Assembly: GCA_000514715.1 (NCBI GenBank)
Contig: AZWL01000013.1
Span: forward strand, 160,322 to 224,321
DNA length: 64,000 bases
DNA from: Streptomyces sp. CNH099
GTDB lineage: Bacteria > Actinomycetota > Actinomycetes > Streptomycetales > Streptomycetaceae
Direction of reading: 5' to 3'
The notes beneath the pieces were generated by a model. It was given only the letters and a program-made list of their open reading frames with translations, was not told the DNA's origin and did no database searches. Positions 43,724 through 53,793 of the stretch are shown piece by piece; position 1 is the stretch's first letter, and each line of letters starts with the position of its first letter. Position numbers and translations under genes: made by a program.

Positions 43724-45532
43724 ATGACCACCCCGACCAAACACGAAGGACTACTCGCCTGGGTCCAGGAGATCGCCGCCCTCACCCAGCCGGACGAGAT
43801 CGTGTGGTGCGACGGCTCCCAGGCGGAGTACGACCGTCTGTGCGCCGAGCTCGTCGCCAAGGGCACGTTCACGAAGCTGGACCCCGTCAAACGGCCCGGC
43901 TCCTACTACGCCGCCTCCGACCCGACCGACGTCGCCCGGGTCGAGGACCGTACGTTCATCTGCTCCGAGCAGGAGGAGGACGCCGGCCCGACCAACCACT
44001 GGATGGACCCCGCCGAGATGCGCGAGGTCTTCACCGGCACCTCCGGCGAAGGCGGCCTCTTCCGCGGCGCCATGCGCGGCCGCACCATGTACGTCGTCCC
44101 CTTCTGCATGGGCCCGCTCGGCTCCCCGCTCTCCGCGCTCGGCGTCGAGATCACCGACTCCGCGTACGTCGCCACCGCCATGCGCATCATGACCCGCATG
44201 GGCCGCCCGGTCCTCGACGAGCTGGGCGACGACGGCTTCTTCGTCCGGGCCGTCCACTCCGTCGGCGCGCCCCTGGAGCCCGGCCAGCAGGACGTGCCGT
44301 GGCCGTGCAGCTCGACCAAGTACATCTCGCACTTCCCCGAGACCCGCGAGATCTGGTCGTACGGGTCCGGCTACGGAGGCAACGCCCTCCTCGGCAAGAA
44401 GTGCTACGCCCTGCGCATCGCCTCCGTCATGGCGCGCGACGAGGGCTGGCTCGCCGAGCACATGCTCGTGCTCAAGCTCACCCCGCCGCGCGGGGAGGCC
44501 AAGTACATCGCCGCCGCCTTCCCCTCGGCGTGCGGCAAGACCAACCTCGCCATGCTGGAGCCGGCCACCCGCGGCTGGACCGTGGAGACCGTCGGCGACG
44601 ACATCGCCTGGATGCGCTTCGGCGAGGACGGCCGGCTCTACGCCATCAACCCCGAGGCCGGCTTCTTCGGCGTCGCGCCCGGCACCGGCGAGCACACCAA
44701 CGCCAACGCCATGAAGACCCTGTGGGGCAACTCCGTCTTCACCAACGTCGCCCTCACCGACGACGGCGACGTGTGGTGGGAGGGCATGACCGACGAGCCC
44801 CCGGCGCACCTCACCGACTGGCTCGGCAACGACTGGACCCCGGAGTCCGGCACCCCCGCCGCCCACCCCAACGCCCGCTTCGCCGTCCCGGCCGCGCAGT
44901 GCCCGACGATCGCGCCGGAGTGGGAGGACCCCCGCGGGGTGCCCATCTCGGCCATTCTCTTCGGCGGCCGGCGCGCCACCGCGGTGCCGCTGGTGACCGA
45001 GTCGTTCGACTGGCAGCACGGCGTCTTCCTCGGCGCCAACGTCTCCTCCGAGAAGACCGCCGCCGCCGAGGGCAGGGTCGGCGAGCTGCGCCGCGACCCG
45101 TTCGCCATGCTGCCCTTCTGCGGCTACAACATGGGCGACTACTTCGGCCACTGGCTGAAGACCGGTGCCGCAGCGGACGCCGCGAAGCTGCCGAAGATCT
45201 ACTACGTCAACTGGTTCCGCAAGGGCGCGGACGGGTCGTTCGTCTGGCCCGGGTTCGGGGAGAACAGCCGGGTGCTGAAGTGGATCGTCGAGCGCCTCAA
45301 CGGCGAGGCCGAGGGCGTCGAGACCCCGATCGGGGTGCTTCCCGCAAAGGGCGCGCTGGACGTCGACGGCCTCGAACTCACCGACGAACAGCTCGACTTC
45401 CTGCTCTCCGTCGACCCCGAAGTCTGGCGCGAGGAGGCCGCGCTCATCCCCGCGCACCTCGAAACCTTCGGCGCGCACACCCCGAAGGAGCTGTGGGACG
45501 AGTACCACGCCCTGCTGAACCGCCTGGGCTGA
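43724..45532 (+). CDS. pckG: Phosphoenolpyruvate carboxykinase (GTP)
   Basis: This 602-residue enzyme converts oxaloacetate and GTP to phosphoenolpyruvate, GDP and CO2 in gluconeogenesis. The length matches the GTP family. The kinase-1a P-loop is FPSACGKTNLAM (about residues 270-281), followed by the metal site in VGDDIAWMRF, with SGYGGNALLGKKCYALRIAS upstream and PFCGYNMGDYF downstream. The ATG at 43724 gives the family-typical N-terminus; an upstream in-frame ATG at 43670 is possible. A very strong terminator follows. Confidence 0.95.
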   Translation: MTTPTKHEGLLAWVQEIAALTQPDEIVWCDGSQAEYDRLCAELVAKGTFTKLDPVKRPGSYYAASDPTDVARVEDRTFICSEQEEDAGPTNHWMDPAEMREVFTGTSGEGGLFRGAMRGRTMYVVPFCMGPLGSPLSALGVEITDSAYVATAMRIMTRMGRPVLDELGDDGFFVRAVHSVGAPLEPGQQDVPWPCSSTKYISHFPETREIWSYGSGYGGNALLGKKCYALRIASVMARDEGWLAEHMLVLKLTPPRGEAKYIAAAFPSACGKTNLAMLEPATRGWTVETVGDDIAWMRFGEDGRLYAINPEAGFFGVAPGTGEHTNANAMKTLWGNSVFTNVALTDDGDVWWEGMTDEPPAHLTDWLGNDWTPESGTPAAHPNARFAVPAAQCPTIAPEWEDPRGVPISAILFGGRRATAVPLVTESFDWQHGVFLGANVSSEKTAAAEGRVGELRRDPFAMLPFCGYNMGDYFGHWLKTGAAADAAKLPKIYYVNWFRKGADGSFVWPGFGENSRVLKWIVERLNGEAEGVETPIGVLPAKGALDVDGLELTDEQLDFLLSVDPEVWREEAALIPAHLETFGAHTPKELWDEYHALLNRLG

Positions 45533-45543
45533 CCTGCCACGCC

Positions 45544-45595
45544 GGCCGGACCGGCGGGTACGACAACGGCGTCGTACCCGCCGGTCCGGCCTTTT
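45544..45595 (+). terminator. Rho-independent terminator of the PEPCK gene
   Basis: Two perfectly complementary 21-nt arms (45544-45564 and 45571-45591) flank a 6-nt loop and are followed by four T. It starts 12 bp after the stop codon. It is the clearest intrinsic terminator in the window. Confidence 0.93.
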
Positions 45596-45766
45596 CCGGC
45601 GGCGCCAATTCCGTTCCCGTACCGGCCGCCCGGTGATATCAGCCCGCCATTCACCTCCTCATCCGGCCGAGTTATCCACAGGGGGATGCCTAATCCCCGG
45701 CACACGCGGAAGACTTGGCTGTGCACTGCACGGACGAGCGAGGCGACGGGTAGGGGAGGGGAGCAC

Positions 45767-48700
45767 ATGCCGGGCACAGCGTCCCGACTGCGCGACAACC
45801 ACCGGAAGGAGGCCGAGCTTCTTCTCACCCGCGCGGTCGACGAAGAAGTGCGCCGCTCCGGTGGACGGACCGACGGCGTGGTGCTGCTCGGCCGGGCGCG
45901 GGCGGCGCTGGACGACATGGCGGAGCGCGCCGGCGAGGAGTACGGCGCGTATGTGCGCGCGCTGGACGAGGCCGCCGCCGGCCGGCGCTCGCTGGCCGAG
46001 CGCTTCACCCCGCAGTCGATCGGGCCGGCGGTGACCGCGACGCTCACCGCCGCCGGCGTCGCCCTGCTCGTCTCCGCCGAGGAGGGCCTCGGCGCCACGT
46101 CCGCGTTCTGGACCGGCGTCGCCACCGGCCTGGCCGGCCTCGGCGCCGGGCTGGTGCAGATCGGCCTGGCCCACTGGCTCTCGGGCAACACGCGCTCGGG
46201 CGCCGCCCGGCAGCCCGGCGGTCCCGAGCAGCTCCGGCTGCAGTGGCTGACGGCGCTGGAGCTGCGCGGCGTCCGCCCCTTCTTCGACGAGCAGCGGATG
46301 ATCTCGGCCGCCACCCGCACCGGCAGCCGCCCGGAGCCCGCCGCCGACGGCCAGCGGCCGGGCGGCGCCGGGGGCGCCGGGGGCACGGACCGCGAGCCCC
46401 AGCTGCGCCGGGACCGCAGCCAGGAGGCGCGCCAGCGGGCCACGCTGGAGCAGTCCTACCGCCAGCTGCCCGAGGCCTCCCGGGTGTACGTCGGCCGCAA
46501 GGCCCAGCTGACCCAGATCGCCGGATGGGTGCACCAGGGCCGTGCCAACCCCGAGACCAAGCCGACCGTCGTCGTGCTGCACGGCCCGCCGGGCGCGGGC
46601 CGCACCATGCTCGCGGTCCGCGCCGCCCACCAGCTGCGCGACCAGTTCCGCGCCGCCGTGGTCGTGGACCTGCGCGGCGAGAGCCTCAGCGAGGACCCCC
46701 TGCCCACCCGCGACGCCCTGCTGCACCTGCTCAACCGCCTCGGCGCCCCGCGCGACCAGCTGATGTTCCGCGACCGCCCGGCGCACGACGCCCAGCTGCG
46801 GCGCCTCACCGAGCTGTACCACCAGCATCTGACGTCCCTGCCGGTGTCCGTCGTGCTGGACGACGCGGTCGACGCCGAGCAGGTCCGCCAGCTGGTGCCG
46901 GAGCGCTCGGAGAGCCTGGTGCTGGTGACCTCGCGGCGGCGGCTGGAGCTGCCCGACGACCTCGACGCCTGGGTGCACCACCTGCCGGTCGAGGGCCTGG
47001 AGCCGACCGCGGCCGAGGAGCTGCTGACGGCCATCGTGCAGGAGTCGGACGCGGCGCAGGGCGCCGCCGATCCGTACGACGCCCAGTCCATCGACCGCAT
47101 CGGGATGCTCTGCGGCGGGCTGCCACTGGCGCTGCGCATCGCCGGGTCGGCGCTGGAGGAGCGCAGCCCGGCCGGGCTCGCGGAGGCGCTCGACGCCTAC
47201 GGGCCGGTGGAGCCGGTGGACCGTGCCCTGTGGCTGCGCTACAGCGACCTGGCGGAGCCGGCCCGGACGCTGCTGCGCCGGCTGTCGCTCGTCGGCCGGG
47301 CGAGCCTGGGGGCGGCGGCCTGCGCGGCCCTGCTCGACGTCGGCCAGGAGGAGGCCGGCAAGCGGCTGGCGGCGCTGGCCCGCGCCGGGCTCGTCGAGCA
47401 CGTGCGCGGCTCCCGCTACCGGGTGCACGACCTGGTGCGCCGCTTCGCGTACGCCCGGCTGGCCGACGAGGAGGACCCCGAGGTGCGCGCCGCCGCGCAC
47501 GAGCGGCTGATCCGCAGCTACGCGGAGCTGGCGGACTCGGTGATCCGGCTGGTCGACGGGCGCACGTCGACGCGCGCCGACCGGTTCGGCTCGCACGGCT
47601 TCACCTCGCTGGACGCCGCCCTGCGCTGGCTGGACGACGAGCAGAGCTTCATCACCGCGGCCCTGCGGCACGCCGAGGGCGTGGACCAGGCCACCGTGCT
47701 GCACCTGCTGGGCGCCCTCGCGGACTACTGCCTGCTGCGCGGCGACCTGTACCGCCTCGGCGAGCTGAACGAGCTGACCAAGGCCGCCGACCAGGGCCTG
47801 CTGATGCGCTCGGTGCAGTGGCGCACGGGTGTCGCCGCCCGCCAGCTCGGCGAGCTGGACAAGGCCCGCTCGACGCTGTCGTCCGTGGTCGACCTCTACC
47901 GCGAGGCGCGGCACTCCGCCGGCGCCGCCCGCGCCCTGCGCGACCTGGGCATCACCCTGCAGCAGCAGGGCAGCCTGCGCGAGGCGGAGGCGAAGCTGCG
48001 CGAGGCCCTGCAGATGCAGCAGGGCGAGGCCATGCGCGGCGACCGCGCCTGGACGCTGCACGCCCTGGCCGCCGTGCTGCGCGACCGCGCCCAGCTCGGC
48101 GACGCGCTGGCGCTGCTGGACCAGGCGCTCGCGCTGCACCAGGAGAGCGAGAGCGTGCACGGCCAGGCGTGGGCGCACTTCCAGCTCGGGCAGGTGCGGC
48201 TGCGGATGGGCGACGTGCCGGGGGCCGAGGAGCGGCTGGCGCAGGCCCTGGAGCAGTACGGGCGCACCCGCGACGGCCGCGGCGAGGCCTGGGCGATGAC
48301 GCAGCTGGCCCGCGCCCGGCTGGTCGCCGCCGACCCGGCCTCGGCGGTGACGCACCTCAAGGCGGCCCTCGCCCGGCACCGGGAGAACGACGACGCGCGC
48401 GGCGAGGCCTGGACGCTGTACTACCTGGGCCAGGCCCAGGAGGAGGCCGGCAAGCGGGAGTCGGCGGTCCGGGCGCTGGAGCGGTCCCGCTCGATGTTCA
48501 GCCGCATGCGGGACGTGTACGGGCTGGCCTGCGCGCGGCACCACTCCGCGCGGGTCACCCGCGACCTGCGCGCGGAGCAGACCGGCACCCTGCGCAACAG
48601 CGGCTTCGCCCGGCAGCTGCTCCAGGACGCCCGGCAGGACTTCCGCCGGGTGGGCGTGGCGCACGGCGAGGCCTGGTCGTGCATCGAGCTGGCGGTGATC

Positions 48701-49114
48701 GACGCGGGCAACGGCCGCGCCGGGCAGGCGCTGGAGCTGGTGGACTCCGCGATCGACCTGTTCGCCGGCATAGGCGACCGGCGCGGCGCCACGTGGGCGC
48801 GGTTCCTGCGCTGCACGCTGCTGCCGTTCGCCTCGCCGGGCGGCTCCGTGGTGGGCGCGGCGGTGGCCCAGCAGGAGCTGTCGGAGCTGCTGGACGAGGT
48901 GCGTACGGCCACGACGGGCCGCCGCGGGGTGGTCGACCCGGCGCTGGAGGACTGCGCGGAGGCGTTCCAGCTGGTGCTGGAGCGGGGGGTGGAGCCGGAG
49001 ACGGGCTGGCAGGCGTGGCGCCTGGGCATGGTCCCGAGCCGGCACGCCCGCGAGGTCATGGGCGTCCCCCTGGACGGCGCGGCCCCGGCGGGCGACGGCG
49101 CCCTGGCGGGCTAG
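45767..49114 (+). CDS. Membrane-anchored STAND ATPase with TPR array
   Basis: This 1115-residue protein has two membrane helices near the N-terminus (about residues 87-103 and 113-137), an NB-ARC-type NTPase (about 240-560) and a long tetratricopeptide region (about 640-1000). The P-loop is LHGPPGAGRTMLAV, with Arg279 where Lys is normally required; Walker B is SVVLDDAVDAEQV, and the GLPL motif reads CGGLPLALRIAGSAL. The ATG at 45767 has GGGGAGGGGAG before it. STAND-TPR proteins sense signals and oligomerise; membrane anchoring is less common. It is in a core-gene neighbourhood beside PEP carboxykinase, so it may be a conserved signalling protein rather than a defence gene. Ligand unknown. 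Confidence 0.82.
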   Translation: MPGTASRLRDNHRKEAELLLTRAVDEEVRRSGGRTDGVVLLGRARAALDDMAERAGEEYGAYVRALDEAAAGRRSLAERFTPQSIGPAVTATLTAAGVALLVSAEEGLGATSAFWTGVATGLAGLGAGLVQIGLAHWLSGNTRSGAARQPGGPEQLRLQWLTALELRGVRPFFDEQRMISAATRTGSRPEPAADGQRPGGAGGAGGTDREPQLRRDRSQEARQRATLEQSYRQLPEASRVYVGRKAQLTQIAGWVHQGRANPETKPTVVVLHGPPGAGRTMLAVRAAHQLRDQFRAAVVVDLRGESLSEDPLPTRDALLHLLNRLGAPRDQLMFRDRPAHDAQLRRLTELYHQHLTSLPVSVVLDDAVDAEQVRQLVPERSESLVLVTSRRRLELPDDLDAWVHHLPVEGLEPTAAEELLTAIVQESDAAQGAADPYDAQSIDRIGMLCGGLPLALRIAGSALEERSPAGLAEALDAYGPVEPVDRALWLRYSDLAEPARTLLRRLSLVGRASLGAAACAALLDVGQEEAGKRLAALARAGLVEHVRGSRYRVHDLVRRFAYARLADEEDPEVRAAAHERLIRSYAELADSVIRLVDGRTSTRADRFGSHGFTSLDAALRWLDDEQSFITAALRHAEGVDQATVLHLLGALADYCLLRGDLYRLGELNELTKAADQGLLMRSVQWRTGVAARQLGELDKARSTLSSVVDLYREARHSAGAARALRDLGITLQQQGSLREAEAKLREALQMQQGEAMRGDRAWTLHALAAVLRDRAQLGDALALLDQALALHQESESVHGQAWAHFQLGQVRLRMGDVPGAEERLAQALEQYGRTRDGRGEAWAMTQLARARLVAADPASAVTHLKAALARHRENDDARGEAWTLYYLGQAQEEAGKRESAVRALERSRSMFSRMRDVYGLACARHHSARVTRDLRAEQTGTLRNSGFARQLLQDARQDFRRVGVAHGEAWSCIELAVIDAGNGRAGQALELVDSAIDLFAGIGDRRGATWARFLRCTLLPFASPGGSVVGAAVAQQELSELLDEVRTATTGRRGVVDPALEDCAEAFQLVLERGVEPETGWQAWRLGMVPSRHAREVMGVPLDGAAPAGDGALAG

Positions 49115-49143
49115 CCCGCGGGCCGCCGGGCGGCCCGGCGCCG

Positions 49144-49533
49144 CTAGCGGCGCCGGGCGACGGGCTGCCTGGTGTCCTCCGGGCTCTCCGCGGGGGACGG
49201 CGGCCGCGGCTGCTCGTCGCGCGGAGAGTCATCCCGCGGGGTGTCGCGGGGCGCGTCGCCGCGCGGGGTGTCGCCGGGCGCGTCACCGCGCGGGGCGCCC
49301 CCGCCGCCGGAGCCCCCGCCGCCCGGGCGGCGACCGTCCGGGCCGCCGTCGCCGCGGTCGGTCTTCTCCTTGAAGTCGACGCGGCCCAGGTGCCGGTTCA
49401 TGCTCTTCAGCAGGAACCACACCGCGACGCCGAGCAGCGCGAAGACGATGAAGCCGAGGACGCCCGGCGTGACCTTGTTCTTGTCGAGCTCGTCGGCGAG
49501 CGGGACGAGGTCGGCAGCCAATGTGGTGTTCAC
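49144..49533 (-). CDS. Small membrane protein downstream of mca
   Basis: This 129-residue protein has one membrane helix (VLGFIVFALLGVAVWFLL), the conserved-looking SMNRHLGRVDFKEK just after it, and a disordered Gly/Arg/Asp/Pro tail. It starts at a GTG 4 bp after the mca stop codon and is therefore cotranscribed with mca. The tail has repeated DTPRGDAPRDTPRD units. Function unknown. Confidence 0.8.
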   Translation of the reverse strand: MNTTLAADLVPLADELDKNKVTPGVLGFIVFALLGVAVWFLLKSMNRHLGRVDFKEKTDRGDGGPDGRRPGGGGSGGGGAPRGDAPGDTPRGDAPRDTPRDDSPRDEQPRPPSPAESPEDTRQPVARRR

Positions 49534-49537
49534 ACGG

Positions 49538-50410
49538 TCAATTGTCGCGGATACCGGCGAAGAGGTCGTCCTCGGGGAGGGAAGTGTCCACGAGCGACTT
49601 CGCCAGCTCGTACTCCTCGGTGGGCCAGACCTCCTGCTGGATCTCCATCGGGATCTTGAAGAACGGCCCGTCGGGGTCGATCTGCGTGGCGTGCGCGATC
49701 AGCGCCTTGTCCCGGATCGCGAAGAAGTCGGCGCACGGCACGTACGTCGTGATCGTGCGCTCCTTGCGCTCGAACTGCTTCCACCGCTCCAGCCACTCCC
49801 CGTACGGCGACTCCAGACCGCGTTCGAGCATCGCCTCGTGCAGCGCGACCGTACGCGGCCGGTTGAAGCCCTGGTTGTAGTAGACCTTCAGCGGCTGCCA
49901 GGGCTCGCCCGCGTCCGGGTAGCGCGCGGGGTCGCCGGCGGCCTCGAAGGCGGCCATGGTGATCTTGTGGGTCATGATGTGGTCGGGGTGCGGATAGCCG
50001 CCGTTCTCGTCGTAGGTCGTGATGACCTGCGGCTTGAACTCGCGGATCAGCCGGACGAGCGCCTCCGCCGCCTCGTCGACGTCCTTCAGGGCGAAGCAGC
50101 CGTCGGGCAGCGGCGGCAGCGGGTCCCCCTCCGGCAGCCCGGAGTCGACGAACCCCAGCCACGCCTGCTTCACGCCGAGGATCTCCCGCGCCTCGGCCAT
50201 CTCCTTGCGCCGTACTTCGTGCATGTTCTTCTCGATGAAGGCATCGCCCTGGAGCTTCGGGTTCAGGATCGACCCCCGCTCGCCCCCCGTGCAGGTGGCG
50301 ACCAGGACCTCGACGCCCTCCGACACGTACTTGGCCATGGTGGCCGCACCCTTGCTCGACTCGTCGTCGGGGTGTGCATGGACGGCCATCAGCCGCAGGT
50401 CATCGCTCAC
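49538..50410 (-). CDS. mca: Mycothiol S-conjugate amidase
   Basis: This 290-residue zinc amidase cleaves mycothiol-toxin conjugates, releasing mercapturic acids for export; mycothiol is the thiol of actinomycetes. Motifs: RLMAVHAHPDDESSKGA with the zinc ligands, CTGGERGSILNP, and the HPDH motif in GGYPHPDHIMTHK. The GTG at 50410 is used because family proteins begin within a few residues of LRLMAVHAHPDDESS; the frame extends to 50473 without other support. Divergent from the DUF4307 gene. Confidence 0.94.
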   Translation of the reverse strand: MSDDLRLMAVHAHPDDESSKGAATMAKYVSEGVEVLVATCTGGERGSILNPKLQGDAFIEKNMHEVRRKEMAEAREILGVKQAWLGFVDSGLPEGDPLPPLPDGCFALKDVDEAAEALVRLIREFKPQVITTYDENGGYPHPDHIMTHKITMAAFEAAGDPARYPDAGEPWQPLKVYYNQGFNRPRTVALHEAMLERGLESPYGEWLERWKQFERKERTITTYVPCADFFAIRDKALIAHATQIDPDGPFFKIPMEIQQEVWPTEEYELAKSLVDTSLPEDDLFAGIRDN

Positions 50411-50449
50411 AGATTCAGTCCTCGGTAACAGATCCTCTAAGCCGGCTTC

Positions 50450-50455
50450 TATAGT
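50450..50455 (+). promoter_or_regulatory. -10-like TATAGT before DUF4307 gene
   Basis: TATAGT lies 68 bp before the DUF4307 start in the divergent region with mca. A clear -35 was not found, so this is a weak prediction. Confidence 0.35.
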
Positions 50456-50522
50456 GACTGAGCGGACTGACAATTCATTCCGCCGTCAGCCGCAGCCAGC
50501 CGCTCTGCCCGGAGGGACCATC

Positions 50523-50933
50523 ATGGCCGGTGCGCCCCAGACGCCGCCCGAGGGCCGCTACGGCCGCTCGGCCGACGCCCGTGCCGACCGGCGGCTGAAG
50601 GCCGTCGGCGCCGTGCTCGGCGCCGCCGCCCTCGGCTTCGTGGCCTGGAGCGCTGTCGACGCGACGGCCGGTTCGAAGGCGTCCGGCGAGCTGATCCGCT
50701 ACCAGGTCGTGTCCGACCACGAGGTGCAGGTGCACATCGAGGTCCGCAAGAAGACGGACGTCGACGCGATCTGCACGCTGCGTTCGCTGGCAGCGGACAA
50801 GTCGGAGGCCGGCATCCGCGACGTGCGCATCGACGAGCCGAAGACGCGCGTCGACACCGTGGTGTCGATCCGCACCGCCACGCGCGGCGCCAACGCCGAG
50901 CTGGTCGGCTGCAAGGCGGCCGACGAGCGGTAA
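50523..50933 (+). CDS. DUF4307 membrane protein
   Basis: This 136-residue protein has a polar start, one membrane helix (AVGAVLGAAALGFVAWSAVD), and an extracytoplasmic domain with VVSDHEVQVHIEVRKKTDVD and the conserved Cys pair spacing of DUF4307 (AICTLRSLAADKSEAG and GCKAADER). The ATG has GGAGGGA upstream. DUF4307 genes commonly lie next to mca in actinobacteria. Function unknown. Confidence 0.88.
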   Translation: MAGAPQTPPEGRYGRSADARADRRLKAVGAVLGAAALGFVAWSAVDATAGSKASGELIRYQVVSDHEVQVHIEVRKKTDVDAICTLRSLAADKSEAGIRDVRIDEPKTRVDTVVSIRTATRGANAELVGCKAADER

Positions 50934-51078
50934 CACTCGCCGTCCCGCTGCCGGAATTGTTACGATCGTGGTTTCGCCCCACCCGCGAAGGCGCAATTCT
51001 TCTGGGTAGGGCGATTGCTGCATCCCAGACGCATGAGAAGTCCCCCAGCACCAGAACCACCACCGACGAGGAGCACCT

Positions 51079-51576
51079 GTGACCCAGACCAGCGACAACG
51101 TCACCTGGCTGACCCAGGAGGCGTATGACCAGCTCAAGGCCGAGCTGGAGCACCTGTCGGGTCCCGCACGCACCGAGATCGCCAAGAAGATCGAGGCGGC
51201 TCGTGAGGAGGGTGACCTGCGGGAGAACGGCGGGTATCACGCGGCCAAGGAGGAGCAGGGCAAGCAGGAGCTGCGCGTGCGCCAGCTCCAGCAGCTGCTG
51301 GAGAACGCGAAGGTCGGCGAGGCTCCGCCGGACGACGGCGTCGTCGAGCCCGGGATGGTCGTCACGATCGCCTTCGACGGCGACGAGAGCGACACCCTGA
51401 CCTTCCTGATGGCCTCCCGGGAGTACGCGACCGGGGACGTCGAGACGTACTCGCCGCAGTCGCCGCTGGGGATGGGAGTCAACGGCAAGAAGGTCGGCGA
51501 GGAGGCCAGCTACGAGCTGCCCAACGGCAAGACCGCGATGGTGACGATCCTCGACGCCAAGCCGTACGCCGCCTGA
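51079..51576 (+). CDS. greA: Transcription elongation factor GreA
   Basis: This 165-residue factor rescues backtracked RNA polymerase by stimulating transcript cleavage. The N-terminal coiled coil carries LTQEAYDQLKAELEHLSG and the acidic tip AREEGDLRENGGYHAAKEEQ; the C-terminal FKBP-like domain reads SPLGMGVNGKKVGEEASYEL. The GTG has GAGGAG upstream. It faces the ABC permease gene across a terminator. Confidence 0.95.
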   Translation: MTQTSDNVTWLTQEAYDQLKAELEHLSGPARTEIAKKIEAAREEGDLRENGGYHAAKEEQGKQELRVRQLQQLLENAKVGEAPPDDGVVEPGMVVTIAFDGDESDTLTFLMASREYATGDVETYSPQSPLGMGVNGKKVGEEASYELPNGKTAMVTILDAKPYAA

Positions 51577-51606
51577 CCGCGCGTCGGACGCAGCAGCCCG
51601 GCACGA

Positions 51607-51648
51607 AAGCCCCCGGCAGGGGAACCGAGGTTCCCGCGCCGGGGGCTT
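51607..51648. terminator. Bidirectional terminator after greA
   Basis: AAGCCCCCGGC and GCCGGGGGCTT form an 11-bp stem, with an inner GGAACC/GGTTCC stem. A T-tract is missing. It lies 31 bp beyond the greA stop and 32 bp beyond the convergent permease stop. Confidence 0.7.
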
Positions 51649-51679
51649 CGGCGTGCGCCGTCCTGCGGCGCCGGGTGCG

Positions 51680-52533
51680 TCACCCGGCGGAGTTGCGGTA
51701 CTTCCGCACCGCCAGCGTGCGGAAGATCACGATGATGACGACGGAGTACATCAGCGAGGCCAGCACAGGGTGCTGCATCGGCCAGGCGTCGGACTGGACG
51801 ACGCCCGGGTTGCCGAACAGCTCGCGGCACGCCTGCACGGTCGCGCTGAAGGGGTTCCAGTCCGCGATGTGCCGCAGCCAGGAGGTCATGTTGCCCGAGT
51901 CCACGAAGGCGTTCGAGACGAACGTCACCGGGAACAGCCAGACCAGCCCGCCGGACGTGGCCGCCTCGGGCGTACGCACCGACAGTCCGATGAGCGCGCC
52001 GACCCAGGTGAAGGCGTACCCGAGCAGGAGCAGCAGGCCGAAGGCGGCCAGCGCCTTCGGCACGCCCTCGTGGATCCGCCACCCGACCAGCGCGGCGACG
52101 ACGGCCAGCACGACCAGCGTCAGGGCGGTCTGCACCAGGTCGGCGAGGGTGCGGCCGGTGAGGACCGCGCCACGGGCCATCGGCAGCGACCGGAAGCGGT
52201 CTATGAGGCCCTTGTGCATGTCCTCGGCTATGCCGGCGCCCGCTCCCGCGGTGGCGAACGTGACGGTCTGGGCGAAGATGCCGGCCATCAGGAACTCGCG
52301 GTAGACCTCGGAGTCCGTACTGCCGCCGACGTTCATGGAGCCGCCGAACACGTACGAGAACAGCACCACGAACATGATCGGCTGGATCAGGCCGAAGATG
52401 ACCACTTCGGGTATCCGGGACATCCGGAGCAGGTTGCGCTTGGCGACGACCAGCGAGTCGCGGGCGGACTGGCCGACGCCCCCCAGGGCGGGCGGCGCCG
52501 CGGGGGCGGGGCGCGCCGGGGCGGTCGAGGCGG

Positions 52534-52537
<4 letters not shown>
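51680..52537 (-). CDS. ABC-2 type permease, DrrB-like
   Basis: This 285-residue membrane protein has six helices and the ABC-2 permease layout (RNLLRMSRIPEVVIFGLIQP, EDMHKGLIDRFRSLPMARGA, then FPVTFVSNAFVDSGNM). It is the partner of the adjacent ATPase; the GTG start overlaps the ATPase stop as GTGA. DrrAB-type exporters remove lipophilic compounds such as anthracyclines. Substrate cannot be told from the sequence. Confidence 0.9.
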
Positions 52538-53547
<1,010 letters not shown>

Positions 53548-53615
53548 AGAAATCTCCCCGGGTTGGATGGAAGTCGGTGGTGGATGGGCGGTGGGCTGGA
53601 GGCACTTCTCAACAA

Positions 53616-53626
53616 ATGTCAGACAT
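53616..53626. promoter_or_regulatory. ATGTC-A-GACAT palindrome before the ABC operon
   Basis: An 11-bp palindrome lies 69 bp upstream of the ATPase start. The ATGT/ACAT ends resemble half-sites of PadR-type regulators, which often control such exporters. No PadR gene is seen nearby. Confidence 0.45.
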
Positions 53627-53661
53627 GAGCGCGCGGCCGGGCAACAGCAGGAGAGTAGAAC

Positions 53662-53677
53662 ACGCGATATATCGCGT
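53662..53677. promoter_or_regulatory. 16-bp palindrome ACGCGATATATCGCGT before the ABC operon
   Basis: A perfect 16-bp palindrome with an AT core is upstream of the ABC operon (115 bp from its start). Such sites in Streptomyces usually bind dimeric repressors of TetR or PadR type. It is in the space between the ABC ATPase and the threonine deaminase. Confidence 0.65.
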
Positions 53678-53793
53678 CAAGTCGCGAGGGGCTCAGTCGC
53701 GAGCGCGGGTGTGCGCGGGGCGCGCCACGGGTCGTGCGTCGGGCCGTGCGCCGTGCTCGTCGTGCCTGTCGTGCTCCATGCGGTCGTCGTGTG

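Noticed and set aside
45672..45680. TTATCCACA, an exact match to the classical DnaA box
   Set aside because: It stands alone in a promoter region between PEPCK and the STAND gene. An origin would need several boxes and nearby dnaA, dnaN or gyr genes, none of which are present.
45659..49045. A very long open frame on the minus strand opposite the STAND gene
   Set aside because: It mirrors the plus-strand gene in high-GC sequence. The plus frame has recognisable motifs and a ribosome-binding site, while the minus frame has no recognisable domain.
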